From positions 1 to 10,376 of the forward strand of contig JAHEZA010000048.1 of the NCBI GenBank assembly GCA_023251335.1: DNA of 10,376 nucleotides, in the 5' to 3' direction. Shown here piece after piece: positions 1 through 7,337 of the stretch; position 1 is the stretch's first letter, and each line of letters starts with the position of its first letter. The position numbers were made by a program, and so were the translations under genes. Origin of the DNA: Chitinophagaceae bacterium (lineage in GTDB: Bacteria > Bacteroidota > Bacteroidia > Chitinophagales > Chitinophagaceae). Under the pieces are notes generated by a model, which made no database searches, was not told where the DNA came from, and was given only the letters and a program-made list of their open reading frames with translations.

Positions 1-219
1 GGCGATGTGGTAAAGCGCCAGGGCGAAGGCGGAACCGCTACCTTCACTGTCCGTAAAATTAGCGATGGCGTCGTAGTAGAAAGATTATTCCCTTTCTTTT
101 CACCAAACATTGAAAGCATCAAACTTCATAAAGTGGGCAAGGTACGTCGTGCTAAATTATATTTCCTTCGCGAAAGAAGCGGAAAAAGTGCAAGGATTAA
201 GGAGAAACGAATTAAATAG
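1..219 (+). CDS. rplS: Large ribosomal subunit protein bL19, C-terminal part
   Basis: The reading frame is open from base 1, so the gene enters from the left and only about the last 72 codons are present; bacterial L19 is usually about 115-120 residues. The visible part has the family's core: [20 protein letters not shown], then [26 protein letters not shown], which is nearly invariant in bacterial L19. L19 is a 50S protein at the interface with the 30S subunit. The frame could be started at an internal GTG at base 7, but homology runs upstream of it, so that is not the real start. It ends at TAG 217-219, and a strong terminator follows 20 bases later, so this is the last gene of its transcript. 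Upstream genes are outside the window. Confidence 0.97.
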   Translation, partial: GDVVKRQGEGGTATFTVRKISDGVVVERLFPFFSPNIESIKLHKVGKVRRAKLYFLRERSGKSARIKEKRIK

Positions 220-238
220 AACTTTTCAATTATTTTTT

Positions 239-270
239 AAACCGGAAACTTTTCATTTCCGGTTTTTTTA
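239..270 (+). terminator. Intrinsic terminator after rplS
   Basis: Arms 239-248 and 256-265 form a perfect 10-bp stem (AAACCGGAAA with TTTCCGGTTT) around a 7-base loop. The T run continues to 269. It lies 20 bases after the rplS stop and is a textbook intrinsic terminator on the + strand. Confidence 0.9.
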
Positions 271-334
271 TATATTTTGTTGATGTAAATAAAATCGCCT
301 ATCGAATAAATGCTACTTTACCATTTTTCGGGTA

Positions 335-454
335 ATGAAAAATAAACACGTAATAGCAATTCTGATTTTAGTTTTAATGATGTCCTGCACAAGAGGGATT
401 ACTCCATACCAGGCCGCCCATGGCAAAGCAAAATGTGGCCGTTACCTAAAATAA
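335..454 (+). CDS. Putative 39-residue lipoprotein
   Basis: This short frame runs from ATG 335 to TAA 452-454. The product has a lipoprotein export signal: a basic start (MKNKH), a hydrophobic stretch at residues 6-16, and a lipobox LMMSC with the lipidated cysteine at residue 18. The mature peptide would be only 22 residues, with a second cysteine at 34 and a basic end (KAKCGRYLK). The layout, a lipobox followed by a short tail with a TPYQAA then GKAKCGR pattern, resembles tiny lipoproteins I associate with Bacteroidota, but I cannot confirm a family. It sits between the rplS terminator and the tatA promoter, so it would be transcribed alone; the best nearby -7-like string (TAtaTTTT, 271-278) overlaps the terminator T run. 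Start choice is the only ATG that gives the signal peptide. Function unknown. Confidence 0.6.
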   Translation: MKNKHVIAILILVLMMSCTRGITPYQAAHGKAKCGRYLK

Positions 455-495
455 TTTTTTGAATCTCTGCAGTTTCATAAAACCGGAGGTCCGAA

Positions 496-526
496 TTAGT
501 AAGGTAATATTTATAAACTATCTTTG
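496..526 (+). promoter_or_regulatory. Promoter of tatA (Bacteroidota type)
   Basis: TATCTTTG at 519-526 matches the Bacteroidota -7 consensus TAnnTTTG exactly. A weak -33-like TTAG (one mismatch to TTTG) sits at 496-499 with a 19-base spacer. Transcription would begin about 7 bases downstream, leaving a leader of about 14 bases before ATG 547. Confidence 0.7.
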
Positions 527-546
527 CATTCTAATAATTAATTTAA

Positions 547-792
547 ATGACTTTTCTATTAATCAAATCCCAATTTTTGTGGGCAATGCCAGGTGGCACT
601 GAATGGCTTTTAATTCTCCTGGTAGTCCTTTTATTTTTTGGAGGTAAAAAGATTCCTGATTTAATGAGAGGAATCGGTAAAGGCGTTAAAGAATTTAATG
701 ATGCCAAAGAAAATATGAAAGGCGAAATTAATGCCGGCACGAAAGAAAAAGATGCCACGTCTGCGCCCAAAAAAAGTGAAACAAGCAAATAG
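547..792 (+). CDS. tatA: Sec-independent (Tat) translocase subunit TatA
   Basis: TatA is an inner-membrane protein that assembles with TatC to move folded twin-arginine proteins across the membrane. The 81-residue product has the family layout: a short N-terminal periplasmic part, one membrane helix (about residues 20-31), the FGG hinge (31-33), an amphipathic helix [20 protein letters not shown] (34-53), and a polar, Lys/Glu-rich tail. An in-frame TAA at 544-546 makes ATG 547 the furthest possible start, and it fits the promoter just upstream. An internal ATG at 586 would give 68 residues starting MPGGTEW, which is closer to a typical TatA N-terminus, so the start is not fully settled. No tatB or tatC is nearby; many Bacteroidota use a TatA/E-like protein without a separate TatB. 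A hairpin and T run follow. Confidence 0.93.
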   Translation: MTFLLIKSQFLWAMPGGTEWLLILLVVLLFFGGKKIPDLMRGIGKGVKEFNDAKENMKGEINAGTKEKDATSAPKKSETSK

Positions 793-813
793 CAATTAAA
801 ATTCTATCGCAAT

Positions 814-860
814 AGGTTGAGATGTGCATCTGAACAAGGATGAGCATCTGAACCTTTTTT
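814..860 (+). terminator. Imperfect hairpin plus T run between tatA and gatA
   Basis: Arms 814-824 and 845-855 pair over 11 positions with one G-G mismatch, around a 20-base loop, and run into TTTTTT (855-860). It could end tatA transcription or act as an attenuator for gatA, whose TTG start is only 16 bases further on. The same bases contain two near-identical 15-mers (821-835 and 839-853, 14 of 15 identical, 18-base period). The long loop and mismatch lower confidence. Confidence 0.5.
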
Positions 861-876
861 ATTAAATTAAATCCCA

Positions 877-2328
877 TTGTACTCCTACAAAAATATTTCA
901 GATTACCATCAACAGTTAAGGAATGATGAAATTTCATGCTTAGAGGCAGTTGAATATTTTCTTCAAAAAATAAAAGATAACAGCAATCTGAATGCTTTCG
1001 TTGAAGTTTATGAAGATGAAAGCCGGGAACGTGCTAAATTTTTAGACGCAAGAAGAAAGTCGGGGGCAACTACTGGAAAATTATACGGGGTCATAATCGC
1101 CTTGAAAGATGTTATTTGCTTTCAAGGACATAAACTGAGTGCGGCTTCGAAAATCCTTAATGGCTTTACTTCAATTTACAATTCAACTGCTGTTGAAAAT
1201 TTATTGAAGGAAGACGCAATTATCATTGGCAATTGCAATTGTGATGAATTTGCAATGGGAAGCACAAATGAAAATTCCTTTTATGGACGTGTAAAAAATG
1301 CGTTAGATGAAACTAAAGTATCTGGAGGTTCTTCAGGGGGCTCGGCGGTTGCCGTTCAGGCGGGTTTGTGTATGGCCAGTTTAGGAAGTGATACCGGCGG
1401 ATCGGTAAGGCAACCAGCTGATTTTTGTGGAATTGTAGGCATGAAGCCTTCTTATGGGACTATTTCGAGGCATGGATTAATTGCTTACGCGTCATCGTTC
1501 GACCAAATTGGAATTTTTGCAAATAACGTAGAAGATGTTTCTAATATTCTGGAAACTATAAGTGGCCCTGATAAATTCGATAGTACAGTAAAACAACAAA
1601 AAACAGTTAATATTATTTTCAATCGGCCAGAAGAAAAAGTCGGTTTTCCGAAATACAAAATCGCTCTGTTTAAGAACGCGATGACACACGAAAGCCTGGA
1701 TTCTGAAATTAAAACAGAAATCTACAATTTAGCAGAGAGTTTAAGAAATGATGGAAATATTATTGAAGAAATAGATTTTGACCTGATAGATTTTATTGTT
1801 CCAGCTTACTATATTTTAACCACAGCAGAAGCATCGTCTAACCTTTCCCGTTATGATGGAGTAAGGTATGGATACCATAATTCAGAAAACGAAACAGATC
1901 TCAATACTTTCTATAAAAAAACCAGGGGCCTTGGATTTGGTAAAGAAGTAAAAAAAAGAATTATGCTGGGCACCTTCGTTCTAAGCGAAGGATATTATGA
2001 TGCCTACTTTACAAAAGCTCAGCAAGTAAGAAAACTATTAGTCTCGCGTACAAGAGACATCTTTCAAAAATTTGATGCGATACTATTGCCCACCGCACCA
2101 TCTACAGCATTTGATGCAGGAGGTATGAAGAAGGACTCGATTGCAATGTATTTAGCGGATATTTATACTGTTTACGCCAACCTCGCCGGCATTCCCGGCA
2201 TTTCCTTACCACTTTTTAAACATTCTGACAACATGCCTTTCGGTGCTCAAATACTTACCAGTAAATATAATGAACGTACACTGCTCGAGCTTTCGGAGAT
2301 GATTTTAAAAAAATATAAACGATATTAG
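877..2328 (+). CDS. gatA: Asp-tRNA(Asn)/Glu-tRNA(Gln) amidotransferase subunit A
   Basis: GatA is the glutaminase of GatCAB: it releases ammonia from glutamine, which GatB uses to convert Glu-tRNA(Gln) or Asp-tRNA(Asn) to the amide form. The 483-residue length is normal. The amidase-signature triad is visible: Lys77 in ALKDVI, the cis-Ser at about 152 in GGSSGGSA, and nucleophile Ser176 in DTGGSVRQPA. Other family blocks are CNCDEFAMGSTNENS (120-134) and GMKPSYGTISRHGLIAYASSFDQIG. The start is TTG: an in-frame TAA at 868-870 blocks any upstream start, no ATG occurs before codon 127, and the MYSYKNISDYHQ beginning fits GatA N-termini. No gatB or gatC is adjacent, which is common in this phylum. 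The lytic transglycosylase gene begins 4 bases after the stop, so the two are probably co-transcribed. Confidence 0.96.
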   Translation: MYSYKNISDYHQQLRNDEISCLEAVEYFLQKIKDNSNLNAFVEVYEDESRERAKFLDARRKSGATTGKLYGVIIALKDVICFQGHKLSAASKILNGFTSIYNSTAVENLLKEDAIIIGNCNCDEFAMGSTNENSFYGRVKNALDETKVSGGSSGGSAVAVQAGLCMASLGSDTGGSVRQPADFCGIVGMKPSYGTISRHGLIAYASSFDQIGIFANNVEDVSNILETISGPDKFDSTVKQQKTVNIIFNRPEEKVGFPKYKIALFKNAMTHESLDSEIKTEIYNLAESLRNDGNIIEEIDFDLIDFIVPAYYILTTAEASSNLSRYDGVRYGYHNSENETDLNTFYKKTRGLGFGKEVKKRIMLGTFVLSEGYYDAYFTKAQQVRKLLVSRTRDIFQKFDAILLPTAPSTAFDAGGMKKDSIAMYLADIYTVYANLAGIPGISLPLFKHSDNMPFGAQILTSKYNERTLLELSEMILKKYKRY

Positions 2329-2332
2329 AATA

Positions 2333-3496
2333 ATGAAAAGATGCTTTTTTTTATTAACCTTTCTTTCGGTTCTGATTAGTTTCAACAATGCCGCATGGGG
2401 CCAGACATCAGCTTCCATCAAAGATACGACTCATCAGCAAATAGATACAAGCAGCAAGGTAGAAGACAGAATAATTGACGAAGTAATCGAATCAAAAAAG
2501 CCCATTAAAAAAGAAAAAGTAAGTTACTTAAGCCAGGCAACACAATATGGATTTAAAGATCTTTTCAAAAATTATTCTTACAACAGCGCTATCCCCTATA
2601 CCGCGCAGGTAAATCCTCATGCTGAAAAATACATGCAGGATTATTTAAAATCAAACGAAGCCTATTTACTAAATTTGAAAAAAACGGCTATCCCTTATTT
2701 CAATCTTATCGACGGCATTCTTACGAAATACGGGCTGCCAAGAGAATTAAAATACCTGGCGGTTATTGAAAGTGATTTAAAGACAAACGCATTATCCTCT
2801 GCGGGCGCACTTGGACCCTGGCAGTTTATGAGTTATACTGCAAGGGATTATGGATTAATAGTAAATCAACAGCAAGATGACAGGACAGATTATTATAAGA
2901 GCACGAATGCTGCCGCAAAGTATTTGTTGTATTTGTATAAAAATCTAAAGGATTGGCTTTTAGTAATTGCTGCATACAATGGTGGTCCAGGTAGAGTTTA
3001 TAGTGCTATTCAAAAAAGCCACAGCCGCAATTTCTGGGACTTGCAATATTTTTTGCCGGAAGAATCACGTAATCACGTAAAGAAATTTATCGCCACGCAT
3101 TATATCATGGAGACCGGAAATAGTAATGAGAATTTAGCCAATTCGAAATTTAATTACTCGAACTTATCTAGCGATAGTTCTTTAAACCCTCAACTCACTG
3201 CTGCTGAAAAAGAAAATTTGGATTCAGTAAAGGTTTCAGGAAGATACAATGCGGAAGTAATCGCAAAAAATGTTTCTATGGATATGAACGATTTTAAACG
3301 CTATAATCCAGGATTTGATAAAGCACTTGCCGCAGGAACCACTTATAACATGCAATTGCCGAAGGACAAAATGAAGGAGTTTTACAATAAAAAATATCAG
3401 ATTTTAGATGAGAGCGTAGATCAACTTTTACAAAGTGTGGAGACAAATTTCAATAACAAAAAAGTTCAGAATAATCCTGTAAATAAAACAAAATAA
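2333..3496 (+). CDS. Secreted lytic transglycosylase (GH23, MltD-like)
   Basis: This enzyme would cleave peptidoglycan between N-acetylmuramic acid and N-acetylglucosamine in the periplasm. The 387-residue product starts with a signal peptide (MKRCFFLLTF onward, cleavage likely after the WG at 22-23). A charged linker follows, then an SLT domain at about 118-262. The catalytic glutamate is Glu146 in LAVIESDL, with the family blocks SSAGALGPWQFM (155-166), the DDRTDYYKSTNAAAKYL stretch (182-198) and AAYNGGPGRV (213-222). Residues about 300-345 (VSGRYNAEVIAKNVSM to YNMQLPKDK) look like a degenerate LysM-type repeat, as in MltD relatives, but weakly. It lies 4 bases after gatA and probably shares its transcript; the functional link between the two is not obvious. 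No gene symbol is assigned because several MltD paralogues are usual in this phylum. Confidence 0.9.
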   Translation: MKRCFFLLTFLSVLISFNNAAWGQTSASIKDTTHQQIDTSSKVEDRIIDEVIESKKPIKKEKVSYLSQATQYGFKDLFKNYSYNSAIPYTAQVNPHAEKYMQDYLKSNEAYLLNLKKTAIPYFNLIDGILTKYGLPRELKYLAVIESDLKTNALSSAGALGPWQFMSYTARDYGLIVNQQQDDRTDYYKSTNAAAKYLLYLYKNLKDWLLVIAAYNGGPGRVYSAIQKSHSRNFWDLQYFLPEESRNHVKKFIATHYIMETGNSNENLANSKFNYSNLSSDSSLNPQLTAAEKENLDSVKVSGRYNAEVIAKNVSMDMNDFKRYNPGFDKALAAGTTYNMQLPKDKMKEFYNKKYQILDESVDQLLQSVETNFNNKKVQNNPVNKTK

Positions 3497-3663
3497 AAAT
3501 ACATCCTGGAATAAATATTTGTCCATAATCAACAGGTTTTAATTCGGTTTATTTTGTCTTTCGATTTCCACCTTCAAAACGAGAAGGTACGGGAGCAGTA
3601 AGACAATTTGAAATAATATAAATGGATTCATATTTAATTTATTGTAACCAAACCATAATTTAT

Positions 3664-3670
3664 TATCTTG
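3664..3670 (+). promoter_or_regulatory. Possible -7 element of pdxA
   Basis: TATCTTG at 3664-3670 resembles the Bacteroidota -7 box TAnnTTTG but lacks one T. It is 24 bases upstream of the pdxA TTG start. The 198-base gap before pdxA holds no better match, and no terminator with a T run follows the transglycosylase gene. Confidence 0.4.
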
Positions 3671-3694
3671 CGATTATACGTTAATTGATTCAAA

Positions 3695-4792
3695 TTGAGC
3701 AGTCACAATTCCACAGATAACAAGCCAGTAATTGGGTTTTCTTCCGGTGATCTAAATGGTATAGGACCAGAGTTAATTATAAAATCCCTTGCTGACACCC
3801 GGATTTTGGATCTTTGTACACCAATTATTTTTTCCAGCAATAAAATCATCAATTTTTATAGGAAGAGCCTCCCGCAAATTAACTTCACATTTACAAGTTT
3901 AAAAGATTTTAGTAAAATAAACCCCAAACAAGTAAATATTTTTAATTGCTGGGACGAGGAAGTTGCAATAAATCCCGGGGAATTAAATGAAACGGGAGGC
4001 GCATACGCGATAAAAAGCCTTCTGGCGGCCACGCAAGCACTAAAAGAGAAAAAAATAGATGCATTGATAACCGCGCCTATACACAAAAAGAATGTGCATA
4101 GTGCAAATTTTCCTTACACCGGTCATACGCCGTTCTTTAAAGATTTCTTCAATCAAAAAGATGTTTTGATGTTGCTGGCAGCAGGTGACTTCAGGGTAGG
4201 ACTGGTAACCGAACATGTCGCAGTTAAAGATATTTCCAAAAACATCACAAGAGAAAGCATTCTTAGCAAATTAGATATTTTAAATTCTTCATTAAAAAGG
4301 GACTTTAATATAGACAAACCAAAAATTGCTGTACTGGCTCTGAACCCTCACGCAGGAGATGAAGGCTTAATTGGCACCGAGGAAGAAGAGATAATAGGCC
4401 CGGCAATTAAAGAGGCTAAACATCATAATATGATTGTCGTGGGCCCTTTTAGCGCTGATGCATTTTTTGCCCGTGGATATCAAAACAAATTTGATGCAGT
4501 CTTAGCCATGTATCACGACCAGGGCTTAATTCCTTTAAAATCCCTGGCATCTGGCGAAGGCATCAATTTTACTGCAGGCTTACCCTATGTTCGAACCAGC
4601 CCGGACCATGGAACCGCACTTGACATAGCAGGAAAAAATAAAGCAGACGAATCTTCCTTTCTGTCTGCAATTTTTGGTGCTTTAGATATTCTAAAAAATC
4701 AAACTTTTTATCAGGAAAACAGAGGAAATCCAATTAAAAAACTTGGTACCACAGTTGTGATGGGAAGTGTCGATGAAAAATTGTCAGAATAA
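3695..4792 (+). CDS. pdxA: 4-hydroxythreonine-4-phosphate dehydrogenase
   Basis: PdxA oxidises 4-phosphohydroxy-L-threonine with NAD(P)+; the product decarboxylates to 3-amino-2-oxopropyl phosphate, which PdxJ joins to deoxyxylulose 5-phosphate in the DXP-dependent vitamin B6 route. The 365-residue protein has the family's three metal-binding histidines: His144 in YTGHTPFF, His219 in ALNPHAGDEG and His274 in AMYHDQGLIPLK. The end block LPYVRTSPDHGTALDIAGK (296-314) is also diagnostic. The N-terminus reads SSGDLNGIGPELI, where proteobacterial enzymes have MGDPAGIGPE; this fits Bacteroidota. An in-frame TGA at 3686-3688 forces the start to TTG 3695, since there is no ATG in the first 150 codons. 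pdxJ is not in the window. The gene appears to be transcribed alone. Confidence 0.96.
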   Translation: MSSHNSTDNKPVIGFSSGDLNGIGPELIIKSLADTRILDLCTPIIFSSNKIINFYRKSLPQINFTFTSLKDFSKINPKQVNIFNCWDEEVAINPGELNETGGAYAIKSLLAATQALKEKKIDALITAPIHKKNVHSANFPYTGHTPFFKDFFNQKDVLMLLAAGDFRVGLVTEHVAVKDISKNITRESILSKLDILNSSLKRDFNIDKPKIAVLALNPHAGDEGLIGTEEEEIIGPAIKEAKHHNMIVVGPFSADAFFARGYQNKFDAVLAMYHDQGLIPLKSLASGEGINFTAGLPYVRTSPDHGTALDIAGKNKADESSFLSAIFGALDILKNQTFYQENRGNPIKKLGTTVVMGSVDEKLSE

Positions 4793-4868
4793 TTAGTGAG
4801 TAAAATAAGTATTAACTATTTGGCGTTAATAAACCATTAGTTTTTAATTTTAAGTTTGAACTAAATTA

Positions 4869-4876
4869 TATTTTTG
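4869..4876 (+). promoter_or_regulatory. Promoter -7 element of the WecA-like gene
   Basis: TATTTTTG at 4869-4876 is an exact TAnnTTTG match, 27 bases before ATG 4904. No convincing -33 box sits at the expected distance. The surroundings are very AT-rich, which raises the chance of a random match. Confidence 0.5.
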
Positions 4877-4903
4877 TAAAAATTTTATTTTTAACGCAAA
4901 TTC

Positions 4904-6031
4904 ATGAATAACATCTATTTAAGTGGCGGATTGGCTTTCATGATCACCTTCTTTTCAATTCCAGTTATAATTGAGGTAGCCAAGGATAAAAAACTATTTG
5001 ATGAACCAGGCGAGCGAAAGGTACATAAAGCAGGAATTCCTACGCTTGGCGGCCTCGGGATATTTGCCGGTTTTATAATTGCTACTCTTCTTGGCGTTCC
5101 TGCTTCAGATATTGCTGTATTGCAATATTTCATGGCAGCAATAATGATTATCTTTTTCATGGGAATTAAAGATGATATACTCATTCTTACCGCATCTAAA
5201 AAATTTATAGGTCAATTGCTTGCTGGTTGTATTCTTATAAAATTTGGAGGAATAGAAATTACAAATATGTATGGCTTTTTGGGAATAAATGCACTTTCCC
5301 CGACCGTAAGTTTTTTACTTTCCTTGTTTACGATAGTGGTCATTACTAACTCTTTCAATCTTATTGATGGAGTGGATGGGCTCGCAGGCAGTTTGGGTAT
5401 TCTCACTTCAATAATATTTGGAGCTTATTTTTATTTGACAGGCCACGCTTTATATACCGTGATGGCTGTATCGCTTGCCGGTAGTCTGGCCGCTTTTTTG
5501 ATTTATAATTTCAATCCGGCAAAAATATTTATGGGAGATACCGGTTCGTTGCTAATAGGTCTTTTAAATTCCATCTTTGTCATCAAGTTTATCTCTATAG
5601 CTTCTGATCCTGCTTCATTATTACCTTTAGCATCTTCAGCTGCATTGGGCTTTTCAATATTAATTGTGCCTCTTTTCGACACCTTAAGAGTAGTCAGCCA
5701 CCGGATTTTAACGCGTCGTTCTCCATTTTGCCCCGACCGAAATCATATACATCATTTTTTACTTGATTTGGGATTGAGCCACAAAAAGATTGTGTTTACA
5801 TGCGTAGGAGCAAATATTTCTTTCATATTGTTAGCATACGTTTTACGTTTTTCTGGCACCAATGTAGTAATGCTTGTGTTAACATTAGTATCCTCATTCA
5901 TAGTTTGCATTGTCTATTACAACAGACCTAAGCCAACAGTTTTTTCTACAAAAGGTCAACTTACTGAAAAACCGATTATCAGTACGCGGCAAATTTTTAC
6001 ATTGGCAAGCGAGCCTCTTGATCAGGATTAG
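4904..6031 (+). CDS. MraY/WecA-family polyprenyl-phosphate sugar-1-phosphate transferase
   Basis: Members move a sugar phosphate, usually GlcNAc-1-P, from a UDP-sugar to undecaprenyl phosphate at the inner membrane, the first step in making O-antigen, wall teichoic acid or capsule repeat units. The 375-residue product is hydrophobic with about 10-11 membrane segments. Family motifs appear in order: DEPGERKVHKAGIPTLGG (33-50), the Asp pair KDD (89-91), NSFNLIDGVDGLAG (149-162), NFNPAKIFMGDTGS (202-215, Asp212) and the HIHH cluster (281-284) after CPDRN. These fit the WecA/TagO/WbpL branch better than MraY itself, which would also sit among murein genes. The tail after residue 340 is polar and not conserved. 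It appears to be a single gene with its own -7 box; no glycosyltransferase cluster surrounds it, so the polymer it serves cannot be told. Confidence 0.92.
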   Translation: MNNIYLSGGLAFMITFFSIPVIIEVAKDKKLFDEPGERKVHKAGIPTLGGLGIFAGFIIATLLGVPASDIAVLQYFMAAIMIIFFMGIKDDILILTASKKFIGQLLAGCILIKFGGIEITNMYGFLGINALSPTVSFLLSLFTIVVITNSFNLIDGVDGLAGSLGILTSIIFGAYFYLTGHALYTVMAVSLAGSLAAFLIYNFNPAKIFMGDTGSLLIGLLNSIFVIKFISIASDPASLLPLASSAALGFSILIVPLFDTLRVVSHRILTRRSPFCPDRNHIHHFLLDLGLSHKKIVFTCVGANISFILLAYVLRFSGTNVVMLVLTLVSSFIVCIVYYNRPKPTVFSTKGQLTEKPIISTRQIFTLASEPLDQD

Positions 6032-6070
6032 TTAATCACCTCTTTTAATTTTTTAATCATTCAGTTTTCT

Positions 6071-6078
6071 TAAATTTG
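6071..6078 (+). promoter_or_regulatory. Promoter -7 element of frr
   Basis: TAAATTTG at 6071-6078 matches TAnnTTTG exactly, 51 bases before ATG 6130. The expected -33 position holds only a T run. It implies a leader of about 44 bases. Confidence 0.55.
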
Positions 6079-6129
6079 TAGCTTTTAACCTCAGCGCCAG
6101 GCAAGTAAGAAATTAAAAATTTTTAGAAA

Positions 6130-6693
6130 ATGAATGAAGACATAACTCTTGTTATAAAAAACACTTCCATTGCGATGCAAAAAGCAATGGATTTTTTTGA
6201 ATCAGAGCTGATAAAGATTCGTGCAGGAAAGGCCAATCCTTCCATGTTGGATGGAATCACAGTTGACTATTACGGCAATCCTACACCGATTAACCAGGTA
6301 GGGAATTTAAATATCATGGACGCGCGCACTCTAACGATTCAGCCGTGGGAGAAAAATATGCTACAACCTATCGAACGGGCTATCATAGCTGCCAATATTG
6401 GTGTCAACCCGCAGAACGATGGCAATATTATTCGTCTTTTTTTACCTCCACTTACAGAAGAAAGAAGAAGGGATTTGGTCAAGAAAAGTAATGGAGAAGG
6501 GGAGCATGCTAAAATAGCCATTCGCAATATTCGCAGAGATGCAATTGAGCAAATAAAAAAAGCACAAAAGGAAGGCCTAAGCGAAGATGCCTCAAAGGAT
6601 GCCGAAGCCGCTATTCAAAGTGTGACGGATGAACATATATCACTTATAGAAAAGTATCTTGCAGCAAAAGAAAAGGAAATTATGTCGGTATGA
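6130..6693 (+). CDS. frr: Ribosome recycling factor
   Basis: RRF binds the post-termination ribosome and, with EF-G, splits it so subunits can be reused. The 187-residue length matches the family (about 185). Diagnostic stretches are the helix-I block IRAGKANPSMLDGITVDYYG (30-49), IQPWEKNMLQPIERAI (70-85), and LPPLTEERRRDLVKK (105-119). The conserved arginine Arg132 lies in the C-terminal helix (AIRNIRRDA). Domain I is the three-helix bundle formed by both ends; domain II is roughly 31-105. The ATG start follows an A-rich, SD-free leader, normal for the phylum. In many bacteria frr follows pyrH; here its upstream neighbour is the WecA-like gene 98 bases away and it has its own -7 box, so it is probably monocistronic. 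Confidence 0.98.
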   Translation: MNEDITLVIKNTSIAMQKAMDFFESELIKIRAGKANPSMLDGITVDYYGNPTPINQVGNLNIMDARTLTIQPWEKNMLQPIERAIIAANIGVNPQNDGNIIRLFLPPLTEERRRDLVKKSNGEGEHAKIAIRNIRRDAIEQIKKAQKEGLSEDASKDAEAAIQSVTDEHISLIEKYLAAKEKEIMSV

Positions 6694-6872
6694 AATATTT
6701 CTCCGAATACCGAAATTTGATTTGCCCGCTGTTTCTGATTTTTCTTACAAATCAATTTCGTTTGCTTACCTTAGACTTAGTTATCGTTTCTTTCCTTCGA
6801 TAAAAATGAATGGGCTTGAATTCATAAGATTGCAAAGCATTTAGTCTACTTTTTAACTTTAAAAACAAACAT

Positions 6873-7247
6873 ATGAGCTTTATTAAGGATTTCAAGGCGT
6901 TCGCCACAAAAGGTAATGTAGTGGATCTCGCCGTAGCAGTTATTATTGGAGCAGCATTCACCGCAATAGTTTCTTCACTTGTAACCGATATCATTACTCC
7001 TCTTATACTAGCACCTGTGTTAGATAAATTAGGGTTAAAGGACATTGCAGAACTGAAATGGGGAGCGGTAACGTATGGAAAGTTTTTAGCGGCGGTTATT
7101 AATTTTCTCGTAATTGCGTTTGTTATATTCTTAATGGTGAGGGCTATAAGCAAACTTCAAAAAAAGCAGGAAGAAGCTGCACCTCCAGCCCCATCATCTA
7201 CCGACCAATTATTGGCAGAGATTAGAGACGAACTGAGGAAGAAATAA
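6873..7247 (+). CDS. mscL: Large-conductance mechanosensitive channel MscL
   Basis: MscL is a homopentameric inner-membrane channel that opens under high membrane tension and saves the cell from bursting on osmotic downshock. The 124-residue product has an amphipathic N-terminal helix (MSFIKDFKAFATKGNVVDLA), pore-lining TM1 (about 16-45, VVDLAVAVIIGAAFTAIVSS), a short periplasmic loop, TM2 (about 70-91) and a charged C-terminal helix LLAEIRDELRKK after a Pro/Ala-rich linker. TM1 aligns without gaps to the E. coli protein, so gate residues Leu19, Val23 and Gly26 are kept; position 22 is Ala rather than Gly. The periplasmic loop is short. The 179-base gap upstream has no perfect -7 box; the best is TAccTTAG at 6767-6774. 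A strong terminator follows, so it is a single-gene unit. Confidence 0.97.
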   Translation: MSFIKDFKAFATKGNVVDLAVAVIIGAAFTAIVSSLVTDIITPLILAPVLDKLGLKDIAELKWGAVTYGKFLAAVINFLVIAFVIFLMVRAISKLQKKQEEAAPPAPSSTDQLLAEIRDELRKK

Positions 7248-7267
7248 TTTAATTCAATAAATTTGCC

Positions 7268-7299
7268 ATCCCGATGAAAGTTTCACCGGGATTTTTTTT
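7268..7299 (+). terminator. Intrinsic terminator after mscL
   Basis: Arms 7268-7279 and 7281-7292 pair over 12 positions with one A-C mismatch; the A/T pairs at the tip would form the loop. A run of eight T (7292-7299) follows. It lies 20 bases after the mscL stop. Confidence 0.88.
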
Positions 7300-7337
7300 A
7301 CCTTGAACTTTTAGAAAATCGATTTAAGACTCATAAA

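Noticed and set aside
543..788. 81-codon open frame antisense to tatA
   Set aside because: It lies wholly opposite a clear tatA, has no recognisable domain and no promoter; an antisense shadow.
3570..3588. Hairpin ACCTTC/GAAGGT after the transglycosylase gene
   Set aside because: Only 6 bp with no T run, 74 bases past the stop; not a convincing terminator.
3622..3684. 20-codon frame upstream of pdxA
   Set aside because: It covers the likely pdxA promoter and has no protein-like features.
4819..4900. Inverted repeat TTTGGCGTTAA and TTAACGCAAA around the WecA-like gene promoter
   Set aside because: Arms are 61 bases apart with a bulge, and one lies upstream of the likely transcription start, so no RNA structure is expected; could be chance.
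6659..6844. 61-codon + strand frame overlapping the end of frr
   Set aside because: It starts inside frr in another frame, has low-complexity residues and no family features.
6752..7153. 133-codon - strand frame opposite mscL
   Set aside because: Most of it is the antisense of mscL, whose membrane segments leave the opposite strand open.
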